Source: Alviniconcha marisindica (taxonomy: Eukaryota > Mollusca > Gastropoda > Provannidae). Taken from it: DNA of 64,000 nucleotides. The notes beneath the pieces are model-generated. The model was not told the DNA's origin. It was given only the letters and a program-made list of their open reading frames with translations, and searched no databases. The DNA is taken from positions 17,501 to 81,500 of the forward strand of contig JABMCL010001030.1 in NCBI GenBank assembly GCA_018857735.1. Direction: 5' to 3'. The stretch's first letter is position 1, and each line of letters starts with the position of its first letter. Of the stretch, positions 15,657 to 47,360 are shown piece after piece. The translations under genes were made by a program, and so were the position numbers.

Positions 15657-16203
15657 CTGCTCCAATTACCTAGATGTTTTGAAGGCTAGGAATATGATTC
15701 AGGCACAGACTGATACCCACCTAAACTTTGAATAATGACATGACAAAGAATAGTAACACATACATGGTCTTGTCACAGCACCATTGGAGCTGAAGAAATG
15801 CGGAGTCCACACCCCATAAAAGGTAAATCATGTCAGTTTATGATACATGCACAGCCTCAGAATTATGCATACAGTTCTTGCCTCACGTGGAAGCATCTTT
15901 CATGGATGTAATGCAGATTATACAAATCTGTACAAGTTGTTGCTCCAGTCACCTATGTTCTAAAGACTAAGAATTGGGTTATGAGTATATGGCCCAGGTA
16001 CAGAGTGAACCCATGTGAACTTTGAGTGATAATAATAACAGTGACATCATAATGAACAGTAATGCATACAAAGTGAGGTCACAGCACCATTGGAGAAAAA
16101 GTATACAGGGTCCACACTGCATGAAGGCTAAACATGCCAGTTCACAACACCTGTACATCCTCAAAACTAGACGTAGGTCTCTTGCCTCATGTGAAAGATG
16201 CTC
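15657..16203. repeat. Tandem duplication including the MARCHF stop-codon region
   Basis: Copy A (about 15657-15902) and copy B (about 15940-16203) are diverged direct repeats. Both contain GTCACAGCACCATTGGAG, a TCCACAC...CAT block, and a TCTTGCCTCA block followed by GTG-rich sequence. In copy B that last block is the minus-strand C-terminal codons and stop of the MARCHF gene. Copy A lies downstream, in the 3' UTR or intergenic region. Confidence 0.75.
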
Positions 16204-19200
16204 TGGCCTCGATCACCAGCAGATGTTCGGCGGGTGTTGGCAGTGCTGTGGTAGGGTGGAAGGCCAAGGTTAACAGCGCACTCACTCAATCCTGAGTGCC
16301 AGCTGCTGGCTTTTAACTGTGCGGAGTACCGCAGAATTGGCCGGAGTAGGGGTGTGGTCGCCAGGGAGGGGTGAGGGGGATTCCCTCTATCACTGACAGT
16401 CCCCCATGCAGCCACGCTCCCCCTTGACGAGTTCAGGATGTCAAACTTGGAGCTGGCAATGCTGGGAGAGTGCAGGGTACGCTTGCTCTTTACGGGATAG
16501 ATGTAGGTAATTTTCACAACCTGGTTTTCTTCTCGCCACTTCTTGCATATGCCATAGTGATGACTAATGGCAACCTGCACAGACCATAGGAAAGAAGCTA
16601 AATGATTTTGCTTGGGATTAGGGAAAAAAAGTCTGAAAATGGAATACTCACACACACACACACCACATGCACTACAAATAAAGGAAACCTATGCTTTTCA
16701 CAGCTGGAATTGCACATTATTAGAACAAGTTTGAGCATGTCTCAACATGACCATGCACTTTCAGGACGGGTGCACAAGCCACACAGGGTTCTCATTAACC
16801 AGTAAGTTTTGGAATTTCACTGGTAAAGATCAGCATATACCAGGGACAAAATCAGCAATCAGTCAGACATACCAGCTGTTATTTTATCTCAGAAAAACAA
16901 CAAAACATGCTGCACAGAGATGTTTGATATGTGTATCCATGTGTGTGTTCTAGATAGGGGAGGGGAGCTGGGTGTTTGCTAGTATAGCTCTAGTAGTAGT
17001 ATGGACAGCCGTGCCTCCTACTGGTTACAGTGATTATCTGACCAGCTTCCGTTAACCAGGTTTGCCACCGTAAAGATGTCACACCAGTTTGAAGAACATC
17101 TAGCGTGATCACTGTTACACAAACAATGAGCATGAATACAAATATTCATACTATAGTATCACCCAACAAGTAAGTAAGTAACTTGGCATTTTACGCCCAG
17201 TCAACATCACCCAACAAAATGAATGATGAATATGTAAACACATAATTCCTTGGCCCCACAAGCAGTGAACATGACCAGCATTATAGCCGAGTGAAATGGA
17301 CAATGATGGGACTGATGTATGGCTAGCATGCAAGAGCCTCCTACTCACTATCAGCCAGGTGAAGTAGACGAAGACTAGACAGACGGTGAGCGCAGACAGC
17401 CCCTGCACCTGCCAGCTGTCTGGCCGCTGGGCGTAGCGCTGCACTCCACTGCCACACAGGTACGCACTGGATACTGTCACCGGCGTCAACACCACAAAGC
17501 AAGCCAAGTCACACAACAGGTTGTTGCGGTGCTTGATTGATGGTGGATCTTGCAGGAACTGCAAGAGCAGAGAGAATGTTTGGGGCTCTTAACAACTGTA
17601 TACAAGCTGAACTCTTTCATGCAAGGTGATACAGTAATAAACTGACCAGACCTTTCTTATTTTGATAAAATAAAACCCCTTTGCTATTCTTTTATTCTTT
17701 GCCACTTTTGAAAACACACACACACACAATTACAAAACAACAAAATTAAAGGAACAAAAAATGTACTTTAAAAAAAAATCTTCAGTAGAAATCTGTGTAA
17801 CATTAACAGAATTGACTGCACATAAAGGAAACTTGCAAGAAATTAAAAATTATGCTAGGAACATGGGGCCCTTCAGTTCACAGCTAGTGCAAATGACTAT
17901 TATGTTTTTTGATTTTGTTTCAGGGTTTGCACACATGTCCACATGTTTGTGTACCTGGGTCAGGCATAGGTGCTTGAACTGCATGCACTCCTGCTTGTTC
18001 GTGTCCTGATTTAGGAAACACTGCTCTTACACATTAATACACTGGTACAGTACTGTTACAGAAAAAGTTTGAGATTAAGCTTTTGGGTGTAGTGAAACAA
18101 GACTTTTTAAAACAGGTACGCCTTAAAATGGACTGAAGGAAAGATGATCAGCAGCTGACCTCGTAGGCAATGAAATAACATTATGACCCAAACCACATGA
18201 TAATGAGGAAGGTGATTGTACTTAGAGGACCCCAAAGACTTAAATTTGTTTGCATGAAAACTTAGCAAATGTACAAACTTAGATTTCTGTTTAAAGGCTT
18301 TGTACAAATGTACATACCAAAGGGCTGGGGGGGGGGGGGGGGGGGGGGCTCCAAATTTTAGCGCCTTGGGGCACAGCCATATTCATTGATTCTTTACCAA
18401 TAAAGAGCAGAAAAAGGTTTGCTCACGATGGAATGTACACTTCTGCCACACAAGCTAGCCTTGTTCATGGCATCACAGACACTGACTGACAGACACAAAA
18501 TGGTAGCCTTCGCAGCCAGCAGTGCTTTCACTACTTTCAAACTGATTTTAAACCAGCTACAGCAAAACTTGATTTAAAAAACTGCTGCAAGAATATTTTT
18601 CCTTCCTCTTTCAGTGATAGGGTCCTGTGATGCTTGGGTTGTTTGTTTGTTTTTGTCTGTGGTGCTTCTTTGCTCAGGGTCCCCCTTTAACAGTGAAAAA
18701 AAAAAAAAAGCGATTCACCTCAGTCAAAGCACGTGGCAATCTCTTCAGTGTGAACTCATACTTGCAGATCTCACACCGTGTCAATTTACTGGTTCCAAGC
18801 CATCGCTCCAGACAAGTCAGGTGCAGAAGGCCTACTGAGCCAGAGCAGTAGCACGGTGACACAAGTTCTTCATTGTCTTCAGCCTCGTGACAAATGCGAC
18901 ACAAGCGTTCATCACTTGTTCCACTGAAAGTAAACCAGTTTCAAGCATATGTGAAAGCATCAATGTTGGTTGATTTTGATGGACATTTTCAATGTAGTGC
19001 ATTGTATCCCTCAGTATATGTTAGCAGTACCCCCGCCAGACAGCTGTGAATAATCACATCAGTTTTACAATTCCATTTTCAGGTTAAGCTGTGTCCAAAG
19101 TATAGTCAGTCTTGTTCCATTGTCCATAGCAACCCAAATCACAACAACTCAACATTGAAATACACATGCACGCACACACAAACTGTACAATGTAGCCATG

Positions 19201-22200
19201 TAGTGTAAATAATCACAACTGACATCACAAAGAAAGTCTGCAGTATTGTTTAAATGTGGTTTTTATGCATGCACACAGAACACCAACATTATTTTTTGTC
19301 TACACACACACATGCACACACACAGGAGGGGGGGGGGATGCCAAATAAAAAGCCTGCACTAGTGGTAACCCAGCTGTCCCTATTTTTTTGACCAACCTTC
19401 TTTTCTTTTTTTAAAGAAAAACACAAAAAGAAAGAATTAAGATATGTCTGGGCAAACAAAGAGAACAAATCATATTTTTGTCCTAATGTTACCTTCAGCA
19501 TGGGTATTTTTATGGCCTAAAATCAGAGTTTTAACATACTGAAGAATATCTTTCTGCAGCACAAAAACATGTAAGTGTTGACACAAACATTGTACAAAAG
19601 TATAATCTGGGCTTTAATAAATACACTTTACCCAACTCTAGTTTGTATACTCTCTCTCTCTTTGTCTTGAGATAAAACTGTCCAACCATGTACCAGGTAA
19701 AACTGTGTGTTTCGGTGTGTAAAATCCATATTTTCACCTAACTTTCACCTGATCAAGGATAAAGCTAGCTGGTTCACGTTACACAGTTGCAGACAGATTC
19801 CTCATGACTGACAGATCAGAAATAATTCATGCATTCAGCTAAATACTGTGTCAAACAGGAGTCAAGGTAAAAAACAACAACAGATGACCAGTCAATACCC
19901 ATGCATGATACGTACATTAACCATGAGTCAGTATAATGATCTTCAGTCCATCTATTGCTTACCTGTTGAGACTTGATGAACTATTTTGCTGTGTTAAAGC
20001 ATGAGCTTTCTGATTTTTCTGGAGTCTTGTGTTGCCTGGTGGTGGTGTGTCTGGGGACGCACTGGAGTTTGGGGCTTCCTCGGCTGATGGAGCAGCGTTG
20101 TCATTAGGTTTGAAAAAAACAGCCGAGTCTGATAGTGCTATCAGAAAGCTTGGAGATCTTTTCAAACACTGCGTTGGGTCGTTTTGTTCAGAGTAAGCAC
20201 ATTGCTGAGGACCAAACAAAACAAAAAAACTAAAATCATGAGAGAAAAAAATTAAATTCAAATATTATATTATTATATGTATGCAAAATTACACCATTCC
20301 AGGTTTTCATTGACAGGAAGGCTAAAACTAAAAAAAATTGGATTTGATTTTTATAACTGCTTTTATTAGGACAGTAATTTTTAAGAGACATTGAAAAGAG
20401 GGATTTTTTTAAATTTGTATGTGATATGCACAGCTTGATGCCAGTTAGATTTCTCATGTATTCATTTATGAATGATTTTTTACCTAGATGTTTGCTGCTG
20501 TTGTAATCTAATGATGTTTTATGACTGGAGTGAATGTGTGATGAGTGTACTTTGCACCACAAAACATTCCTTGTGCAATTGTATTGACACTTGGGGGAAA
20601 AGTTGTGACATCCTGTCAACTGTGCTGGGTTACCTCAGGATGAGAAGGCTGAAAGAAAAAGTAAATCATCCCTGTGAATGCAAGACAGTTGTCATGACAG
20701 TATGATAATGAAAGCGAAGTATGCTCCTCCCTGCCAAGATAACTAGAAAAAGAAAGGAAAAAAAAGATTTCGGTGGCATGCCATAAAAAACGAACTACAT
20801 GCCACTGGGTGACAGATATTTTGCTTTTCTTCCACCTACTTTTGTTCAGCCGACCGTTGATTACCAATTCCTCCCCCCCCCCCCCCCCTTCCCCTCTGGT
20901 CTGGTACTGTGTGATGACGTAATACGAGTACAGACAAGCCACAAAACTCAATCACTGGCAACACTTTGCAGACAGCAAAACAAAAGTGTGGCCAACGGCA
21001 GTCCAAGTTACACACCAAACTCTCCGGCAGCAAGGAGGAACTGGAGAAGACAGCCACATCATCTTGCAGGCTGGACTCTCAGTGTAGCGGCGATCGAGAC
21101 GGGGGGGGAGGAACAAAAAGAAAAGGGAAGAAAAAAAGACAACAAAAAAGAGAGGAAAAAACTAAAAGGAGAAAACAAACCAACTAGCAACAAACTCGTA
21201 ATCGGGTCACTTGGGTTGGCCCTGTCATGGCACCTTTCCACGCACGACAGGCTAACATGCGCACGGTAACATGACTTCCCTGAGCTGTATTCAACCAGCA
21301 CGGATTATGGTAATGAGTGCAAAAGCCAAGAGTGGAAAATTCAAACACAAAGTGACCAAAAAAAATACCAATATTACTGCAGTACCAAGTGCCCGGCCGT
21401 GGCCGGTGTCAAGCGGCTTCTGGACCGGCTCTCAGTTTTGCTTCAGCATACCGGTTTAGAAAAACTGGCTCAGACTGGTGTGTGGCCGCTAGATCTACCC
21501 CCCACCCCACCAGGGTATTTAGATCTGGATGGTCTACGTACATTGCGGCGAAGAAAAAGAAAGCCATAGGCCATGGCAGTTGCTGTTCTAAATACTAATG
21601 AGAAGCTACTGCATGTGAAGACACTGAGAGAGAATATAACTTTACTGTCGTCATCCCGGCAGTGACGGTGGGGGGGGGGGGGGGGGGGGGAAAGAAAGCC
21701 GAACACGAAAAAAACAAAAAACTAAAACTGCCGCTGCGACTGACTAGACTGTGACTGAGTCTGAGTAAAATGCAAAAAAAAGTATCACCGACTCGTAAGC
21801 AAGATAAGGGAAAGACCCAGAAGAGATACGCCGAGATAAGCCATAGATCTGAACATGAAACAGGTCTAACAGTTTGGAAACATACCTCATTGTCAAAGTT
21901 TAGAGACGCCTCGGTGTTGAAATTGTGTGAATAGGGTCGTGACCAGTTTTGTTGTGGTAAAGGTAGCAATGTATCGGTTTCTTTGTTACAAATGTGTCCT
22001 TCGGCCCCACAGACAGAGATGCCACGCTGTGCGTTCATCATTGCGCGTCCTGTCAATGTTGAGTTTTCTCCCCTTGGCTGTGATGCGCACGGTACCGTCA
22101 GTCTTGACTGATTGCCTACCACGTGATCACTGGCGTTTGGAACCGCGTTTGGTTCGATTGCAGGGAGAGACTGAACCTCAATCTTTCTGGATACGGTTTG

Positions 22201-22233
22201 GCAAGCTGCATGAGTACCGGTCACACTGAACAT
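16167..22233 (-). CDS. MARCHF3: Membrane-associated RING-CH E3 ubiquitin ligase, MARCHF2/3 type (5 coding exons)
   Basis: Pro-ortholog of vertebrate MARCHF2/MARCHF3, endosomal E3 ligases that ubiquitinate membrane proteins. Exons: 22233-21886, 20204-19963, 18923-18719, 17558-17349, 16574-16167; these join in frame to 470 aa. A C4HC3 RING-CH domain occupies about residues 205-252 (CRIC, CYC, HLTC, CEIC). Two transmembrane segments lie in exon 4 (cores ACFVVLTPVTV and ALTVCLVFVYF). The post-membrane motif KKWREENQ matches the family. The C-terminus is Glu-Thr-Tyr-Val, a class I PDZ ligand like those of vertebrate MARCHF2/3. The N-terminus (about 200 residues before the RING) and the C-tail (about 135) are much longer than in the roughly 250-aa vertebrate proteins. 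An in-frame upstream ATG at 22293 would add 20 aa; 22233 has the better Kozak -3 base. Confidence 0.92.
18327..18348. repeat. Poly(G) run, 22 nt
   Basis: Uninterrupted G homopolymer in a MARCHF intron; one of many long G/C runs in the window (21670-21690, 28232-28251, 48794-48819, 49190-49207, 52629-52648, 58615-58632). Confidence 0.9.
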
Positions 22234-22830
22234 GATATCACTAATTTTAGTAATCCGATGAACAATTTTCACCACTATACGGCGTTCACACATGGAGATA
22301 GTTTAGTTTAGTGTGGACAGGCCGCTCGACTGACACAGTGGTCTCAGTGTAGCCGCAGACTCGGTTGGCGACATAACCTGAGCATTTCTCGCCATTTTTC
22401 TTTGACCAATTTGCTCACCGCAGGCATTCAGCCGGGCGTGACGATGACCATGTTCAGAAACTCGCTGTAGGCCGAACTTGACTTTAAAATTATATGAGTT
22501 TGCCGCGGGGCCGTCAGAACCGGCTGTGTGAACTGACTGAGGTGGACCAGCCGGGTACTGACCCGCTTGCCCTCTCACTGATTTACAATAGTAAACATGG
22601 TGCTTAACGTCCACAGAAACCGTACGGCTTATTAGGGACGGGGAGAAGGGGGAGGAAGGGGTTATGGAGGTGGGGGGAGAGGGAGATTATATACCTATCG
22701 CTACACTGTCACCACCAGAATGACTTCTGCATTAAAATGGGCAGCGATGAGAGCCATTTTAATGTTTCAGTAGGAAGTGATGGACAAAGTCACAAGACAG
22801 TGTCCACAAACCACAACCTTTTTGAAGAGG

Positions 22831-22918
22831 AAGGAGAGCCGAAGCGGTATCGAACCGAGGTCCCTCTGCCGCTTACCAGCCTAAGGCCTTACCGCTAGGC
22901 CAAACTAGCTCACCGAGA
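22831..22918 (-). mobile_element. tRNA-derived SINE head, copy 1
   Basis: The minus strand reads box A-like TTGGCCTAGCGGTAAGGC and box B GGTTCGATACC, followed by CTTCGGCTCTCCTTCC. The T-stem and acceptor stem do not pair as in a functional tRNA, so this is a SINE head or tRNA pseudogene. It shares its 3' flank with copy 2 about 210 bp away. Confidence 0.65.
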
Positions 22919-23049
22919 AACAACAACAAAATTCAAAATGTTACACAAGGCCATAATGGCAAACAATACCAAGTGCCACGTGGCAGCAAGCTGTACGTAC
23001 CACCTACCAACTATCTCCTACCTGCTCAACAACAGCCACACAAAAAAGC

Positions 23050-23158
23050 CTTGAAGAGGAAGGAGAGCCGAAGCGGTATCGAACCGAGGTCCTTCCGCTT
23101 CAGTCACTGACCAGCCTAACGCGGCATTACCGCGAGGCCAAACCGGCTCACACTGATT
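23050..23158 (-). mobile_element. tRNA-derived SINE head, copy 2
   Basis: Diverged second copy: box A-like TTTGGCCTCGCGGTAATGCC, box B GGTTCGATACC, and the same CTTCGGCTCTCCTTCCTC flank. The spacer between the boxes is longer than in copy 1. Beyond the box A end lies a GCGCTTTACAA repeat (23166-23250) common in this window. Confidence 0.65.
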
Positions 23159-23349
23159 TACAATAAGAAGAATAGGGAATTTATAGAACGTTTTCAGAGA
23201 CTGAAAGCGCTTTACAACTTATAATTACTAAAGAAAAACATGCAACGCGCAAATACCAACATACAAATGAATATATAACAAACAAAAATGAATAAACATT
23301 CATACAAAGGCACAGTCAGTGACTAAAACACATACACGCATGGTCAGTT

Positions 23350-23379
23350 ACGCGCACGTACACACACACGCACACGCAA

Positions 23380-23410
<31 letters not shown>

Positions 23411-23869
23411 CACACACGGCTGAGAAGGACATCCCGAGATGGAAATGAAGAAAGAAAAAGAACAGAGAGGATATACTTGTTTAGAAAAAAAGTTAAATTT
23501 GAAGGCAAGGATAGAAAAGTCAGTTGTGACTGAGAGACGGCGTCCCGCGGCCTAGACAACGCCGGATACGGGTTTCCGGCTGCGGACGCTGCGTAGGCTA
23601 ATTCTTCATCGCGAATCACTGGTGACAGAGTTTCAAGTCTCACTCACTGACAAACTGGGGAGGGGGGGGGGGGTCAGTTGTTGTTATTGTTGTTGTCGTC
23701 GTTGGTGTTGCTGTTATTTTACACACAATATATACAACTTTTATGGCGACAACGCTAACCTTCAAATGCACATGCACATCCGTCTCTACACACCGACAGA
23801 GAATCATCATGTTCCCGCCTCTCTGTGTCAGTCTGTGTCTCACGGTCTCTCTCTCCCCCGCCCCGCCCC

Positions 23870-23925
<56 letters not shown>

Positions 23926-24003
23926 TGACAAGTGACAATGACACACACACTGACACACACAACTCAGTCAGTGATGCACACAGAGACACACATACACACT
24001 ATG

Positions 24004-24042
<39 letters not shown>

Positions 24043-24369
24043 ACCACACACACACACACACACACACACTGACACCACTGTGACACACACACAGACACAC
24101 CGCGGCCGCACACACTGACTGCCGGATCATAGCACTGACACAAACTCACACAGACTCAGTGACACACACACACGCGCGCGCGCCGGCGACTGACAGTAAT
24201 GACACGGTATCGATCCATCACTGACTGAATCATGCAGCCGCTTCAGTTAAAGACATTTGACTTTTGATTACCTTCGGCTTTTGTGTTCTTCTTTTTACTT
24301 CCGAAATTGCCGTTGAGAGAGAGAGAAACAGAGAGAGACAGAGACGGAGCTGCAACAGAGAGGGCAGAG

Positions 24370-24437
<68 letters not shown>

Positions 24438-24589
24438 TCTAACTCGAAAACTTTAATACTCAAGGATAGTAGCGGTCCATTTGGACCTAACAGCCAGTCC
24501 TTGCTGTACTACAAACACGACAGTACGGCACAAACAAATACTATAAGTACGATTAAGCAATTGCCGGCCTAATCCGCAGTGCAGTTAAT

Positions 24590-24659
<70 letters not shown>

Positions 24660-24660
24660 A
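23350..24660. repeat. Microsatellite cluster (CA, CT, GA, CG)
   Basis: Successive tracts: CA/CG at 23355-23418, poly-G near 23660, CT about 23873-23909 followed by CA, CA about 24004-24070, CGCGCG at 24172-24182, GA about 24374-24436 and GA about 24594-24656. The two GA arrays are each about 60 bp and nearly perfect. The cluster sits in the shared upstream region of MARCHF and ZFR. Confidence 0.9.
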
Positions 24661-25601
24661 TTGAAGGCGATCACTTTTTGAATACAAGTCACTTAGCAGA
24701 GACAGCCATACGATATTTTAAGTAAAGTTAGTCAGCGACGGCCGGCCTGGGCCGCTGTGAGTGCCGGGCCGTTAATTTATTGAAGTATTCTAACTAGCAC
24801 TGACCGTAACCACGGTAACAGGCCGGGTAAAAATGCTCAAACCTTTTAGATATTAGAGAGAAGCGCGCGTTTATTCCACTACCATTTCGATACAATGATG
24901 ATAATTAGACGAATTTCAGAGACCTACCGGAACTGACGTCAATTTGTGCACACGACACTGAAGTGACACCGTTTCTTCCCGGCGTTGGTACTGATGATTT
25001 ATTATTTGGAAGTGAGCTTGCAACTCAGTTGAAAATTTAGCCTGTGTTTGCACAACGGCATAAGCGTAAGTACTGGTACATACGTGATTAGTGCTTTTTG
25101 CATACATCGTCTGTGAGCATAAAAGGGACCCAAAATATCTGCGGCTCCTGTCGACGCCATTTTGAGCATCCTCGTGCTCTGCTTTCCATTGTGTGTGCTA
25201 CCATTTGTACTGTCTGCTGACGTAAAGTTTGATGATTTTTGTGAAGTGTTTCTTTCGCTATATTTCATTCTTTCTGCAATTTAGCATTGTTGAGATTTCG
25301 CCTGGATTTCTGTGGCGCCGTTTTGGTTAGCACGCACACCGTTCTCCCGGAAAAAGGTGATAACGATCGAACCGCCGCCTCGCGTGGTGAACGTTCGCAC
25401 ATGTTTGGGTGCAGTGTTGTTGCTGAACTCGTCGAGATTTCACCCGCGAATTGCCGTCAGTGGCTCTCTGACATTCAAGAGTAATTCTTCTGGGTACTAA
25501 TGAAACCTCCACAGATGGCCAGCTTATAACGTCTTTAAATGATAGTTTGTGTGTGGGGATTAGTTTGCTAAATACTTCGTACTGGTCTGTCTCCAAATGC
25601 A

Positions 25602-25625
25602 ATGGCGGCCAATTTTTCAAGGGAA
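25602..25625 (+). other. Candidate 5' exon end of ZFR (ATG-containing)
   Basis: An ATG at 25602 encodes MAANFSRE and runs directly into a strong donor GTAAGT at 25626. It lies in a CpG-containing zone about 830 bp upstream of the first clearly ZFR-like exon. Joined directly to the acceptor at 26444 it would be out of frame with ZFR and become an upstream ORF overlapping the ZFR start. It is therefore either 5' UTR with a uORF, or coding through an unseen intermediate exon. Confidence 0.35.
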
Positions 25626-26220
25626 GTAAGTCGTGTTACATATGCTTTGTTTATTAAATTGCACTTACAAGGTCAGGAATGAGCGGGTGCATGTGACCGT
25701 AGGTATCATGCTTTTCTTCTTCTTCTTCTTCCAATAATATCCAGGATCAGTGTCTGATCATTACTGATATTTATTGTGTGCGAGACGATTGTCTTGAAAC
25801 AATTAAGCTCTGTCCATTCCACTTCCAGGCAGTTTACTTCTGATCCTTGCAGTTACATGCAATGCACCTATGACAACACATGAAAGAAGATAAAAAGAGA
25901 TCAGTAAAAGTTGATTGCAGATGTGATTAGGCTATCCCTCCAGTCACAGACCCATAGTGTAGGATCAGTGCCCTTTAGGCTTTACTCTTCACACATTTGT
26001 GTGTTTGTGTCAAAAACAAACACTAACATATCCTTTGAATGTGAATCGCCTTAGCATTTCATTTAAAATACTACAGACTGATTACTGAGAGAAGAACTAG
26101 TGTGAACGATTGATGAAGTTTAACAGTCTTGATAGAGTTCACCAAGCCTGTGACCTGGCTGTGTTGCTGTACAGTTTATTTGTAAATTTGCAACATGTAT
26201 TATTATATGTCACAGTTTGC

Positions 26221-26453
26221 ATGTCAGTATGTTGAATGCTGATGCTGACATTAGTGTTTACTTTGACAGAAACACCAGAATGCCATGTCAATATGTTGAA
26301 TGCCGACACTGGTTTTTACTTTAACAGAAACACCAGAATGGTATATCAGTATGTTGAATGCTGACATTAGTTTTTACTTTGGCAGGAACACCAGAATGGT
26401 ATATCAGTATGTTGAATGCTGACACTAGTTTTTACTTTGACAGAAACACAAGA

Positions 26454-26456
<3 letters not shown>
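26221..26456 (+). repeat. Four tandem copies of a 60-bp splice-acceptor segment
   Basis: Four units, each about 58-62 bp, follow the pattern TCAGTATGTTGAATGCTGAC, a T-rich stretch, TTTGACAG or a variant (TTAACAG, TTGGCAG), then AAACACCAGAATG. Each unit carries a polypyrimidine-like tract, an AG acceptor and an ATG. The last unit is the apparent acceptor (AG at 26442-26443) and start codon (26454) of the first recognised ZFR coding exon. Confidence 0.85.
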
Positions 26457-46799
<20,343 letters not shown>

Positions 46800-47360
46800 T
46801 GCTGTTCCTTGCCATAGACTAGATTGACTGATTTTACCAACCTACCTACCTTGGCTTCAGGAGCCCCCACCCCTCACCCGTTTTGTCTTTTTCATCTGCT
46901 ACTTAAGTAGGAACAAGTTTGGGAGAGATGCAGATTTATGTAAACTTGCTTGTTTTGGGGGCACCTCCTTGGGTGCAGTTGAGATTTGAATTCTGTAACA
47001 TGTGGATTGTCCAGTGTCATGATGAGGCTTTTACTTGTATTTTTAAATGCCATGCATTCACAGTTGAAATACTGTCTGAATCTGAAGATAAATGCCTCAC
47101 CACTCCCAGAGGAGGTTGGAGTACCTTTTTGTGCATATTTTAGCCTCCGTTTTGATACATATTCTGAGACCTTTGTGGGTAGTTCATTGTCCCAAGAATG
47201 GTGTGCATGTTCATGTGGTTGGATGTTGTAAAGATTGGGGCATTTTTTTTTTTGGCTTTTAAAAAACGAATCGTTTGTGTGCATTGAGAAAGTTTTGTAC
47301 ATGTGTGAAGATGTGTGACGTACTAAGCTGTAATAAATCTTGCTGTGTACTTCATAATTT
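46800..47360 (+). other. ZFR 3' UTR with polyadenylation signal
   Basis: Sequence after the ZFR stop, with AATAAA at 47332-47337, the most likely cleavage signal. No coding content is recognised. Confidence 0.6.

Larger units (their letters stand above)
22300..25600. promoter_or_regulatory. Divergent intergenic region between MARCHF and ZFR
   Basis: The minus-strand MARCHF gene begins near 22.3 kb and the plus-strand ZFR gene near 25.2-25.6 kb, so both promoters lie in this interval. The parts near each gene (22.3-22.6 and 25.1-25.6 kb) are relatively CpG-containing. The middle is filled with SINE copies and microsatellites. No TATA box or start site can be assigned. Confidence 0.45.

Noticed and set aside
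22831..22918. Functional tRNA gene on the minus strand
   Set aside because: Boxes A and B are present, but the acceptor and T stems do not pair properly and a second diverged copy lies nearby; it is interpreted as a SINE.
23622..24083. 153-residue plus-strand frame rich in His-Thr
   Set aside because: Translation of CT/CA microsatellites.
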